Made by a program: the position numbers and the translations under genes
The notes under the pieces: generated by a model
Database searches by the model: none
Told to the model about the DNA's origin: nothing
The model's input: only the letters and a program-made list of their open reading frames with translations
Shown here: positions 15,985 to 27,590 of the stretch, in pieces
Layout of the letters: every line of letters starts with the position of its first letter
How positions within the stretch are numbered: the first letter of the stretch is position 1
NCBI RefSeq assembly: GCF_023053635.1
Contig: NC_086183.1
Span: 34,515,501-34,579,500, forward strand
From: Elgaria multicarinata webbii
Taxonomy: Eukaryota; Chordata; Lepidosauria; Squamata; Anguidae
Direction: 5' to 3'
DNA length: 64,000 nt

Positions 15985-18284
15985 GGTTTAAAACACATTT
16001 AAATATTCCCTCCATTATAGGCTGACCATATTTTGGAAACCAAAAAGGAGGACAACATGGTTGGAGGCTGTGCCCACCAACATGTCCGGCCCCAGGGCCA
16101 GGGGTACGCGCCCATCCAAACATGGCCTTGGAAAGCAGTATTTTAGGCAGTGCCTCCTTTAAAATGCTTTGAATGTGAAGTACGAAGCCATTTATATCCA
16201 TGGTGCAAGGACTGTCCTCCCATTCCACTCCGCAAGAAAACATATCCAAGACTTGCTTAATTACAAAAAGATGGACTAGGAACCTGCACCGATTCACGTG
16301 TAAGTTGATTATAAGATGAGCTTCTCATGGCTTGAACTTGGGGGTTCTAAAATGCGCTCCATCAAGGCGAGCATCTGGCTTCTCAGAAGTCCACCAGCAA
16401 GGTGCTAAAGTAATTGCTTTCTCTATTTTTCTCCTAGTATCTGCTATCCATAGTCCTACTTCTGAGCACACAGGTTCTGTTTTAAGTGCTGTATACCCAG
16501 ATACTAGGGGGAAAGAGCTAGCAATGGGGCGTCCTCCTCATGTGTGAAGTGAGACGTTCTTGTGGCGCTATATTTGCACTATCAATGCATTAATATACTG
16601 GCTGTTTTTTATTTTTCATCTCTTTCTTAAGCTTGTGTATGAGGGGTGACAATTTAACCAGTCAAAAAAGCACTGAGGGTTTTTTAGGTAACTAAAATGA
16701 GTTGGTATTTTCATTGTTCTATCCATGATCCTAGTAAATTTTCCTAATAAAGTATATTTTCATGGGTAGGGTCTTCTCACAGCCTGTTCACATCCTCCCC
16801 ATGTATATGTTTACAGTGATGAACGGAGGAACTTAAGTCTTTGACATGCTAATAGTCTTCTAAGGGAGTCCTGTTTCTAAATAAAATGTATACATTTAGA
16901 TTAAATATCAAATTGTACAGAAGGTATCTGAGTCTTTGTTGTCTTTGCAACCTCTGTTTAAATTGTCAGCTTACAAAATGTTCCAAAGGTTGTTATACCG
17001 CATTACTATTCACAGGTCTATAGATTCCTTCCAATTCTTTGCTATTACTTGAGAGGATGCTACCACCATAAAACCCAGCATTTCTTTGTCTGGTAAATAT
17101 TCATTAGGGCCTCTAAAGATAGAAATGTAAATTTAGGATCCCTGTGTACCTCCTATTGTATAAATACAGTGATGTCATATCTATATGACTTAAAAGTTAT
17201 CAGGGTTAAGTATTACCTTCAAGCTGTTTTCCCTGAAACTGACATTTTTCATTACATTTCTTCTCCTTCCTGTATGTCACATTCCCATATTTCTTTCAGC
17301 CCTATGTTGCCCCTTGATTCCATGACTAATACTCTATGTATGTTGGATATGAGGCCTTTGCCTAGCAGTTCAGGTACAAGTATCAATTGTTCAAATGCCA
17401 TTAATGGCTTTTTTTAAACTGTAGGGTTGGTACTTAGTGGAGGACCTGGTGTAATTGTAACATTTACCATTATCTCACTGGTCTTTCAGCTGAGGACTTG
17501 TTTTCGAGGTAATTCTCACAAATAAAACCATTATCCTAAATAATCTGGGCCTGTATGTACTAACGTGAGAACATTCATCACAAAAATTCAGTTGTAGTAA
17601 GACTGCTAGAAGGGGTGGAAATGTTACCATTTTCTCTATATTTTGAGTGTGTTACATGTAAGAATGGATTTCAAAAGTCTTTTGTTTTTAAAATTGTTAG
17701 AGGGGAGGCCTTGAATTTTATTTTTGCTAATTCTTATACATTCCATTATCTAGTGGCGTTTTGTTCAAATTAATTAGATTTATCACCTGTCTAATTTGAA
17801 ATCCCTCAGTATAGTTGTACATTTGATATACTTATTCTGCCACTTCACAGTGCCTGTAAATGTTTTTTAAAAACCACACCCGTTCTATATTTTTATTGTT
17901 TATTTACAAAATTTGCATATCACTCCACATCTAAAACAGATTCCAGAGCAATGAATGTAACAGTAAATCAGAACAAAGATTTAAATACTGTATTAAAATG
18001 ATTTAAAACACATCATCAGAGAAGCCAACACTTTAACTAAAGCACAAATGAGACCTGACAATCTTTCCCACTTTCACAGTTCATTATTAATTAGAGTCCA
18101 ATAGTCTCATTGAGGCTTCCTTGAGGCCTTCTTCAGTTCTATCAGACCTCCTCCTTCTCTCTCTCCGCGTTCTCTGGGGTTTATAAAGCTGCTTTCTTTC
18201 CTGCTCATTCGGCTTCTCCACATCCTTAGCCCTTCTGTGATCTATCTCAGCTATATTTAATGTCATCCAACAAGAATGCGCTGC
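15985..18284. other. AT-rich intergenic stretch, nothing recognised
   Basis: About 2.3 kb of AT-rich sequence without a convincing exon. A fragment near 16020-16060 (gctgaccatattttggaaac followed by ggaggaca) recalls the ends of the MITE family at 34574. Otherwise no repeat family or gene was recognised. Confidence 0.4.
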
Positions 18285-18495
18285 AATCCATTATTATTAT
18301 TATTATTATTTATTTATATAGCACCATCAGTGTACATGGTGCTGTACAGAGTAAAACAGTAAATAGCAAGACCCTGCCGCATAGGCTTACAATCTAATAA
18401 AATCATAGTAAAACAATAAGGAGGGGAAGAGAATGCAAACAGGTACAGGGTAGGGTAAGCAGGCACAGGGTAGGGTAAAACTAACAGTAGAAAGT
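18285..18495 (-). mobile_element. L2 LINE 3' tail, antisense
   Basis: Starts with (TTA)n, then tttatatagcaccatcagtg and gcaagaccctgccgcatagg. This is the reverse complement of the L2 tail at 49180-49270. It marks the left side of the macrosatellite region. Confidence 0.75.
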
Positions 18496-20883
18496 AACAT
18501 TCATTCATGTTCTGGAGCTTAGTACACTTGTGTTACCTTTAGAAAAGATATTTCATGACAAGCTCCACCAGTTTTGCTTGCTGTCTGCATTATTTCAATC
18601 TCTTGCAAAACACTGGTTTTAAACTGAGTGATGCCATAAAGGGGTTGCTTGACACACATGTCTGAATTCATGAAGGGGATGTTTCCCAAGCACTGGATCC
18701 CAAATTTGAACACGACCAAAGCCAAGGATGGAAAGTCATGATTTCCACACATGTTTTAAGCCTACTCTAGTATCAATCAGCCCCGTGAAGGGGAGACTTG
18801 CCAGGCACAAGGGAAGGCCGGCAGTAAGCAACAGATTCTAATTGAGCAGGTGTGTTACTCTGTAGTATGACAACCATAAAGTGGCTGTAGCAATTTAAAG
18901 ACTAACCATGTTTTATGACTTGGGCATGAGATTTTGTGGGCCGAAACCACTTTGTCAAGTGTAGGAATTAATAGAAGCAAGATAGAAAAGTCAGTCCCAG
19001 GTAGGTAGAAAGCAAAGACTCCATTCCAATTTCAAGCGTCATCTACAATATGAAAGGAATTGAATTGCAAGATGGGACATGGGCTTTACACACTGTAAGG
19101 AGGAGCCGGTCAGACCAAGTGTTCAAACTGTGTTCCAAGGCGTGGAAATGAACAATGCATGTCAAGTCTGAAGTCTCACGCTGCATTCTGTCTCTCAAGT
19201 TTCTCTGTGGCAGGTCAGCCATTTTGAGGTGTGTTACCCAATGACCTGAAATGGGGAAATGCTCCCCCAAAGGTCTGTCGGTGGCACATCTGGACACCAC
19301 TGTCCATGACAGGCATGTGAACGCCTCACTGTACCAAACACCGACAGACCGCTCTCCATCATGACACGCCTCAACCTAGCAGCCTCAACACACCAAATGA
19401 TCCATCACTACTGCTAAGCCCGGCAATACCGCCATATCTGTTCCTGCCCCTCTGACAGAGACTCAGCCCTATAGGACCACTCCAAACAGGCAACACCAGG
19501 GGAACCACTGCCAGCTCTGTCCCCACATCTCCCCAGAGAACACAATCCCTGGACCAAAGGGCTGCACAAACACTGACAAACCTGTGGGAGAGCATCTCCC
19601 CATTCCAGGTCATTCGGAGCAGACCCCAATGTGGCCGGCTTGCAACGGAGAGACTAGAGAGACAGAATGTAGCGTGAGAGCTCAGAGATGACATGAATTG
19701 TTCAGTCCGACACGTTGGAACTGGGCTTGAACACATCGTCTGAATGGCTCACTCCTTACAGTGTGTAGAGCCCCAGTCCCATCCACAGTGCACTTCCTTA
19801 AATAGTGCAGATGGAGTGTTTAAATTGGAAATGGAGTGTTTGCTCACGACATATGTCCTATCCATCCCTGCATTGGATAAGGGGGGTCATGCCTTTGAAA
19901 TAAACATTTTCTTCAATCCCTCCACGAGGCGGTGAGCAGAGTAAAATGTCCATGTAGTTTTCAGCCAACCCAGCCGAGGCAGCATCCTGCGTCCATATCT
20001 GGTGCCGAGGGAGCTGGGGAGTGAAAATGCACAATTACCGACAGGAAGGAATCAAACACCAACACTAACGCAACATAAAACTTACTCTTCTCCATATCCA
20101 GAGACGCACCTTCTATTCCAGGTGTTCTTCAAAATGAACCGGGCCTTCCATAAGTGTTGTTGGCTCATTCGCCAGGGCTGGGGAGGGAATGGGGAACAAA
20201 GTCAATGCCCATGCTCCCCTTTGGCCTCCCCAGCTAAAGAAGTCCCTTGAGCTGGGGGGAAGAGCTCGCAGAAACTCCCCAACCAGCGAAGGAATGGGGT
20301 AGACCGAGAACTCCTGGACAGTGTGTCCATGACGAGGCTTCTGTAGCTGGATTGGGGATGGCTCATTTGTACTCACAGCAGCTTCATCCAGACGCTTCTA
20401 GCTTTCAGCCCTGTGTTGCTCCATGGCACCGGGGCCGCTCCAAAGCTCGGTAGCAGATAAAATAATAAGAAAAAAAGACACAAAATCTATTAGCAATTTT
20501 TTTAAAAAAAATTTGTGAACCGCCCAGAGAGCTCCGGCTATTGGGCGGTATAGAAATACAATAAATAAATAAATAAATAGCAATTCCATCATGTCTAGTT
20601 CTGCCTCAAAACAAGACTCTTGTATGTAGGTAGAGCCTTTGAGCCAGGCTTTGGGGAATCCCAGAAGTAAGCCTACTTTTCCCCATAAAGGGGGCACTTG
20701 CTGGCCAGGTTGGACTGAACCCCAGAATTAAACCTAGTTTTCCCATGAAGGGGAAACCCCATAAAGAGTCCTCTTCCCAGGCTGGGCTGAACCCCAGGAA
20801 TAAGGTTATTTTCCCATGAATAGGAGGCCCCATAAAGAGGCCTCTTCCCAGGCCATGCTGAACCCCAGGAATAAGGTTATTTT

Positions 20884-21312
20884 CCCATGAATGGGAGGCC
20901 CCATAAAGAGGCCTTTTCCCAGGACTTTTCCCATGAATGGGAGGCCCCATAAAGAGGCCTTTTCCTAGGACTTTTCCAATGAATGGGAGGCCCCATAAAG
21001 AGGCCTTTTCCCAGGCTTTTTCCCCCTGAATGGGAGGCCCCATAAAGAGGCCTCTTCCCAGGCTTTTTTATATGAATGGGAGGCCCCATAAAGAGGCCTT
21101 TTCCCAGGACTTTTCCCGTGAATGGGAGGCCCCATAAAGAGGCCTTTTCCCGTGAATGGGAGGCCCCATAAAGAGGCCTTTTCCCAGGACTTTTCCCGTG
21201 AATGGGAGGCCCCATAAAGAGGCCTTTTCCCAGGACTTTTCCTATGAATGGGAGGCCCCATAAAGAGGCCTTTTCCCAGGACTTTTCCCGTGAATGGGAG
21301 GCCCCATAAAGA
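20884..21312. repeat. 46-bp minisatellite, unit 1
   Basis: About nine copies of a 46-bp repeat with core tgggaggccccataaagagg. Two variants (ending in aggactttt or aggcttttt) alternate, and one partial copy lies near 21120-21165. The - strand stays open, encoding repeats such as KRPLYGASHS. Confidence 0.9.
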
Positions 21313-23634
21313 GGACATTTGCCTGGGATGCCTGAACCCCAGAAATAAGCCTAGTTAACTCAATGAAGGGGAGACTTGCCAGGCACAAGGGAAGGCCAGC
21401 AATAAGCAACAGATTCTAAATGGGCAGGTGTGTTAGACTGTAGCATGACCACCAAAAAGTGGCTGTAGCAATTTAAAGACTAACCGTGTTTTATGACTTA
21501 GGCATGGGCTTTTGTGGGCCAAACCCACGTTGTCAGATGTAGCAATGGATGGGAACAAGATAGAAAAGTCAGTCCCAGGTAGGTAAAAAGCAAAGACTCC
21601 ATTCCAATTTCAAGCGTCATCTACAATATGAAAGGAATTGAATTGCAAGATGGGACATGGGCTTTACACACTTTAAGGAGGAGCCGGTCAGACCAAGTGT
21701 TCAAACTGTGTTCCAAGGCGTGGAAATGAACAATGCATGTCAAGTCTGAAGTCTCACGCTGCATTCTGTCTCTCAAGTTTCTCTGTGGCAGGTCAGCCAT
21801 TTTGAGGTGTGTTACCCAATGACCTGAAATGGGGAAATGCTCCCCCAAAGGTCTGTCGGTGGCACATCTGGACACCACTGTCCATGACAGGCATGTGAAC
21901 GCCTCACTGTACCAAACACCGACAGACCGCTCTCCATCACGACACGCCTCAATCTAGCAGCCTCAACACACCAAACAATACATCACTACTGCTAAGCCCG
22001 GCAATAATGCCATATCTGTTCCTGCCCCTCTGACAGAGACTCAGCCCTAAAGGACCACTCCAAACAGGCAACACCAGGGGAACCACTGCCAGCTCTGTCC
22101 CCACATCTCCCCAGAGAACACAATCCCTGGACCAAAGGGCTGCACAAACACCGACAAACCTGTGGGAGAGCATCTCCCCATTCCAGGTCATTCGGAGCAG
22201 ACCCCAAAGTGGCCGGCTTGCAACAGAGAGACTAGAGAGACAGAATGCAGCGTGAGAGCTCAGAGATGACATGAATTGTTAAGTCCGACACATTGGAACA
22301 GGGTTTGAACAGATCGTCTGAATGGCTCACTCCTTACAGTGTGTAGAGCCCCAGTCCCATCCACAGTGCGCTTCCTTAAATAGTGCAGATGGAGTGTTTA
22401 AATTGGAAATGGAGTGTTTGCTCACGACCTCTGTGTCACTGACTCTTCCATCTCGTTCCGATCCATCCCTGCATTGGACAAGGTGGGTTTGCCCAAAATC
22501 AAACCTAGTTTTCCATATGGAGGGGAGACCCCATAAAGAGGACTCTTGCCAGGCCCGGCTGAACCCCAGAAATAAAGTTATTTTCCAATAAAGGGGAGAC
22601 CCCGTAAAGAGGACTCCTGCCAGGCCTGTCTGAACCCCTCTTCCTATGAAGAGGAAGATTTCCACACATGTGTGAACGCCATCCCTGAATTAAGCTACTC
22701 CTATTGAGGCCAGTTCTGCATAATGCCAGGACTAAGATACAAAAATCCCGTGAAGTGGTTGTGAGTCTGTTGTGTGTTTGCAGCAAAGTTTCCCAACATT
22801 TCACCTTTTCTTCAATCCCTCCACGAGGTGGTGAGCAGAGTAAAATGTCCATGTAGTTTTCAGCCAACCCAGCCGAGGCAGCATCCTGCGTCCATATCTG
22901 GTGCCGAGGGAGCTGGGGAGTGAAAATGCACAATTACCGACAGGAAGGAATCAAACATCAACACTAACGCAACATAAAACTTACTCTTCTCCATATCCAG
23001 AGACGCACCTTTTATTCCAGGTGTTCTTCAAAATGAACCGGGCCTTCCATAAGTGTTGTTGGCTCATTCGCCAGGGCTGGGGAGGGAATGGGGAGCAAAG
23101 TCAATGCCCATGCTCCCCTTTGGCCTCCCCAGCTAAAGAAGTCCCTTGAGCTGGGGGGAAGAGCTCGCAGAAACTCCCCAACCAGCGAAGGAATGGGGTA
23201 GACTGAGAACTCCTGGACAGTGTGTCCATGACGAGGCTTCTGTAGCTGGATTGGGGATGGCTCATTCGTACTCACAGCAGCTTCATCCAGACGCTTCTAG
23301 CTTTCAGCCTTGTGTTGCTCCATGGCACCGGGGCCGCTCCAACGCTCGGTAGCAGAGAAAATAATAAGAAAAAAAGACACAAAATCCATTAGCAATTTTT
23401 TAATTTTTTTTGTGTGAACCGCCCAGAGAGCTCCGGCTATTGGGCGGTATAGAAATGCAATAAATAAATAAATAAATAGCAATTCCATCATGTCTAGTTC
23501 TGCCTCATAACAAGACTCTTGTATGTAGGTAGAGCCTTTGAGCCAGGCTTTGGGGAATCCCAGAAGTAAGCCTACTTTTCCCCATAAAGGGGGCACTTGC
23601 CAGGCCAAACTGAACCCCAGGAATAAGGTTATTT

Positions 23635-24425
23635 TCCCATGAATGGGAGGCCCCATAAAGAGGCCTTTTCCCAGGCTTTTTCCCATGAATGGGAGGCCCC
23701 ATAAAGAGGCCTTTTCCCAGGTTTTTTCCCATGAATGGGAGGCTCCATAAAGAGGCCTCTTCCCAGGCTTTTTCCTATGAATGGGAGGCCCCATAAAGAG
23801 GCCTTTTCCCAGGCTTTCTCCCATGAATGGGAGGCCCCATAAAGAGGCCTTTTCCCAGGCTTTTTCCCATGAATGGGAGGCCCCATAAAGAGGCCTTTTC
23901 CCAGGCTTTTTCCCATGAATGGGAGGCTCCATAAAGAGGCCTTTTCCCAGGCTTTTTCCCATGAATGGGAGGCCCCATAAAGAGGCCTCTTCCCAGGCTT
24001 TTTCCCATGAATGGGAGGCCCCATAAAGAGGCCTTTTCCCAGGCTTTTTCCCATGAATGGGAGGCCCCATAAAGAGGCCTTTTCCCAGGCTTTTTCCCAT
24101 GAATGGGAGGCCCCATAAAGAGGCCTTTTCCCAGGCTTTTTCCCATGAATGGGAGGCTCCATAAAGAGGCCTTTTCCCAGGCTTTTTCCCATGAATGGGA
24201 GGCCCCATAAAGAGGCCTCTTCCCAGGCTTTTTCCCATGAATGGGAGGCCCCATAAAGAGGCCTTTTCCCAGGCTTTTTCCCATGAATGGGAGGCCCCAT
24301 AAAGAGGCCTTTTCCCAGGCTTTTTCCCATGAATGGGAGGCCCCATAAAGAGGCCTCTTCCCAGGCTTTTTCCCATGAATGGGAGGCCCCATAAAGAGGC
24401 CTTTTCCCAGGACTTTTTCTATGAA
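23635..24425. repeat. 46-bp minisatellite, unit 2 (longest)
   Basis: About 17 near-identical 46-bp copies (for example gaatgggagg at 23641, 23687 and 23733). Because 46 is not a multiple of three, a reading frame passes through all three frames every 138 bp. All three - strand frames are free of stops, giving overlapping frames of 359, 269 and 205 codons with a 46-residue superrepeat (KGLFMGPPIHG, KRPLYGASHS, KASLWGLPF). Confidence 0.92.
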
Positions 24426-26989
24426 GGGGAGACCCCATAAAGAGGACTCTTGGCAGGCCTGGATGAACCCCAGGAATAAGATTATTTTCCCATGAAGATC
24501 ATTTTCCCATAAAGAGGACGCTTGCCTGGGATGCTTGAACCCCAGAAATAAGCCTAGTTAACTCGATGAAGGGGAGACTTGCCAGGCACAAGGGAAGGCC
24601 GGCAGTAAGCAACAGATTCTAAATCGGCAGGTGTGTTAGACTGTAGCATGACCACCAAAAAGTGGCTGTAGCAATTTAAAGACTAACCATGTTTTATGAC
24701 TTGGGCATGGGCTTTTGTGGGCCAAACCCACATTGTCAGATGTAGGAATGGATGGGAACAAGATAGAAAAGTCAGTCCCAGGTAGGTAGAAAGCAAAGAC
24801 TCCATTCCAATTTCAAGCGTCATCTACAATATGAAAGCAAGTGAATTCCAAGATGGGACATGGGCTTTACACACTGTAAGGAGGAGCCGGTCAGACCAAG
24901 TGTTCAAACTGTGTTCCAAGGCGTGGAAATGAACAATGCATGTCAAGTCTGAAGTCTCACGCTGCATTCTGTCTCTCAAGTTTCTCTGTGGCAGGTCAGC
25001 CATTTTGAGGTGTGTTACCCAATGACCTGAAATGGGGAAATGCTCCCCCAAAGGTCTGTCGGTGGCACATCTGGACACCACTGTCCATGACAGGCATGTG
25101 AACGCCTCACTGTACCAAACACCGACAGACCGCTCTCCATCACGACACGCCTCAATCTAGCAGCCTCAACACACCAAATGATCCATCACTACTGCTAAGC
25201 CCAGCAATAATGCCATATCTGTTCCTGCCCCTCTGACAGAGACTCAGCCCTAAAGGACCACTCCAAACAGGCAACACCAGGGGAACCACTGCCAGCTCTG
25301 TCCCCACATCTCCCCAGAGAACACAATCCCTGGACCAAAGGGCTGCACAAACACCGACAAACCTGTGGGAGAGCATCTCCCCATTCCAGGTCATTCGGAG
25401 CAGACCCCAAAGTGGCCGGCTTGCAACAGAGAGACTAGAGAGACAGAATGCAGCGTGAGAGCTCAGAGATGACATGAATTGTTCAGTCCGACACATTGGA
25501 ACAGGGTTTGAACAGATCGTCTGAATGGCTCACTCCTTACAGTGTGTAGAGCCCCAGTCCCATCCACAGTGCGCTTCCTTAAATAGTGCAGATGGAGTGT
25601 TTAAATTGGAAATGGAGTGTTTGCTCACGACCTCTGTGTCACTGACTCTTCCATCTCGTTCCGATCCATCCCTGCATTGGACAAGGTGGGTTTGCCCAAA
25701 ATCAAACCTAGTTTTCCATATGGAGGGGAGACCCCATAAAGAGGACTCTTGCCAGGCTCGGCTGAACCCCAGAAATAAAGTTATTTTCCAATAAAGGGGA
25801 GACCCCGTAAAGAGGACTCCTGCCAGGCCTGTCTGAACCCCTCTTCCTATGAAGAGGAAGATTTCCACGCATGTGTGAACGCCATCCCTGAATTAAGCTA
25901 CTCCTATTGAGGCCAGTTCTGCATAATGCCAGGACTAAGATACAAAAATCCCGTGAAGTGGTTGTGAGTCTGTTGTGTGTTTGCAGCAAAGTTTCCCAAC
26001 ATTTCACCTTTTCTTCAATCCCTCCACGAGGTGGTGAGCAGAGTAAACTGTCCATGTAGCCTTCAGCTGAACCAGCCGAGGCAGCATCCTGCGTCCATAT
26101 CTGGTGCCGAGGGAGCTGGGGAGTGAAAATGCACAATTACCGACAGGAAGGAATCAAACACCAACACTAACGCAACATAAAACTTACTCTTCTCCATATC
26201 CAGAGACGCACCTTCTATTCCAGGTGTTCTTCAAAATGAACCGGGCCTTCCATAAGTGTTGTTGGCTCATTCGCCAGGGCTGGGGAGGGAATGGGGAGCA
26301 AAGTCAATGCCCATGCTCCCCTTTGGCCTCCCCAGCTAAAGAAGTCCCTTGAGCTGGGGGGAAGAGCTCGCAGAAACTCCCCAACCAGCGAAGGAATGGG
26401 GTAGACCGAGAACTCCTGGACAGTGTGTCCATGACGAGGCTTCTGTAGCTGGATTGGGGATGGCTCATTCATACTCACAGCAGCTTCATCCAGACGCTTC
26501 TAGCTTTCAGCCCTGTGTTGCTCCATGGCACCGGGGCCGCTCCAAAACTCGGTAGCAGATAAAATAATAAGAAAAAAAGACACAAAATCTATTAGCAATT
26601 TTTTTAAGAAAAATTTGTGAACCGCCCAGAGAGCTCCGGCTATTGGGCGGTATAGAAATGCAATAAATAAATAAATAAATAGCAATTCCATCATGTCTAG
26701 TTCTGCCTCAAAACAAGACTCTTGTATGTAGGTAGAGCCTTTGAGCCAGGCTTTGGGGAATCCCAGAAGTAAGCCTACTTTTCCCCATAAAGGGGGCACT
26801 TGCTGGCCAGGTTGGACTGAACCCCAGAATTAAACCTAGTTTTCCCATGAAGGGGAAACCCCATAAAGAGGCCTCTTCCCAGGCTGGGCTGAACCCCAGG
26901 AATAAGGTTATTTCCCCATGAATAGGAGGCCCCATAAAGAGGACTCTTCCCAGGCCATGCTGAACCCCAGGAATAAGGTTATTTTCCCA

Positions 26990-27590
26990 TGAATGGGAGG
27001 CCCCATAAAGAGGCCTTTTCCCATGAATGGGAGGCCCCATAAAGAGGCCTTTTCCTAGGACTTTTCCAATGAATGGGAGGCCCCATAATGAGGCCTTTTT
27101 TCCAGGCTTTTTCCCCCTGAATGGGAGGCCCCATAAAGAGGCCTCTTCCCAGGCTTTTTTATATGAATGGGAGGCCCCATAAAGAGGCCTTTTCCCATGA
27201 ATGGGAGGCCCCATAAAGAGGCCTTTTCCCAGGACTTTTCCCGTGAATGGGAGGCCCCATAAAGAGGCCTTCTCCCAGGACTTTTCCCGTGAATGGGAGG
27301 CCCCATAAAGAGGCCTTTTCCCAGGACTTTCCCGTGAATGGGAGGCCCCATAAAGAGGCCTTTTCCCAGGACTTTTCCTATGAATGGGAGGCCCCATAAA
27401 GAGGCCTTTTCCCAGGACTTTTCCCGTGAATGGGAGGCCCCATGAAGAGGCCTTTTCCCAGGACTTTCCCGTGAATGGGAGGCCCCATAAAGAGGCCTTT
27501 TCCCAGGACTTTTCCTATGAATGGGAGGCCCCATAAAGAGGCCTTTTCCCAGGACTTTTCCCGTGAATGGGAGGCCCCATAAAGAGGACA
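26990..27590. repeat. 46-bp minisatellite, unit 3
   Basis: About 13 copies, more mixed than in unit 2, with several shortened ones (for example near 27020 and 27195) that shift the register. Variants with ccgtgaatggg predominate on the right side. Confidence 0.88.

Noticed and set aside
16000-18284. Possible old LINE or virus-derived sequence in the AT-rich stretch
   Set aside because: No reverse-transcriptase, capsid or envelope motif and no terminal repeats could be seen.
23635-24425. CRISPR-like array
   Set aside because: Repeats are contiguous without spacers and the genome is vertebrate; it is a minisatellite.
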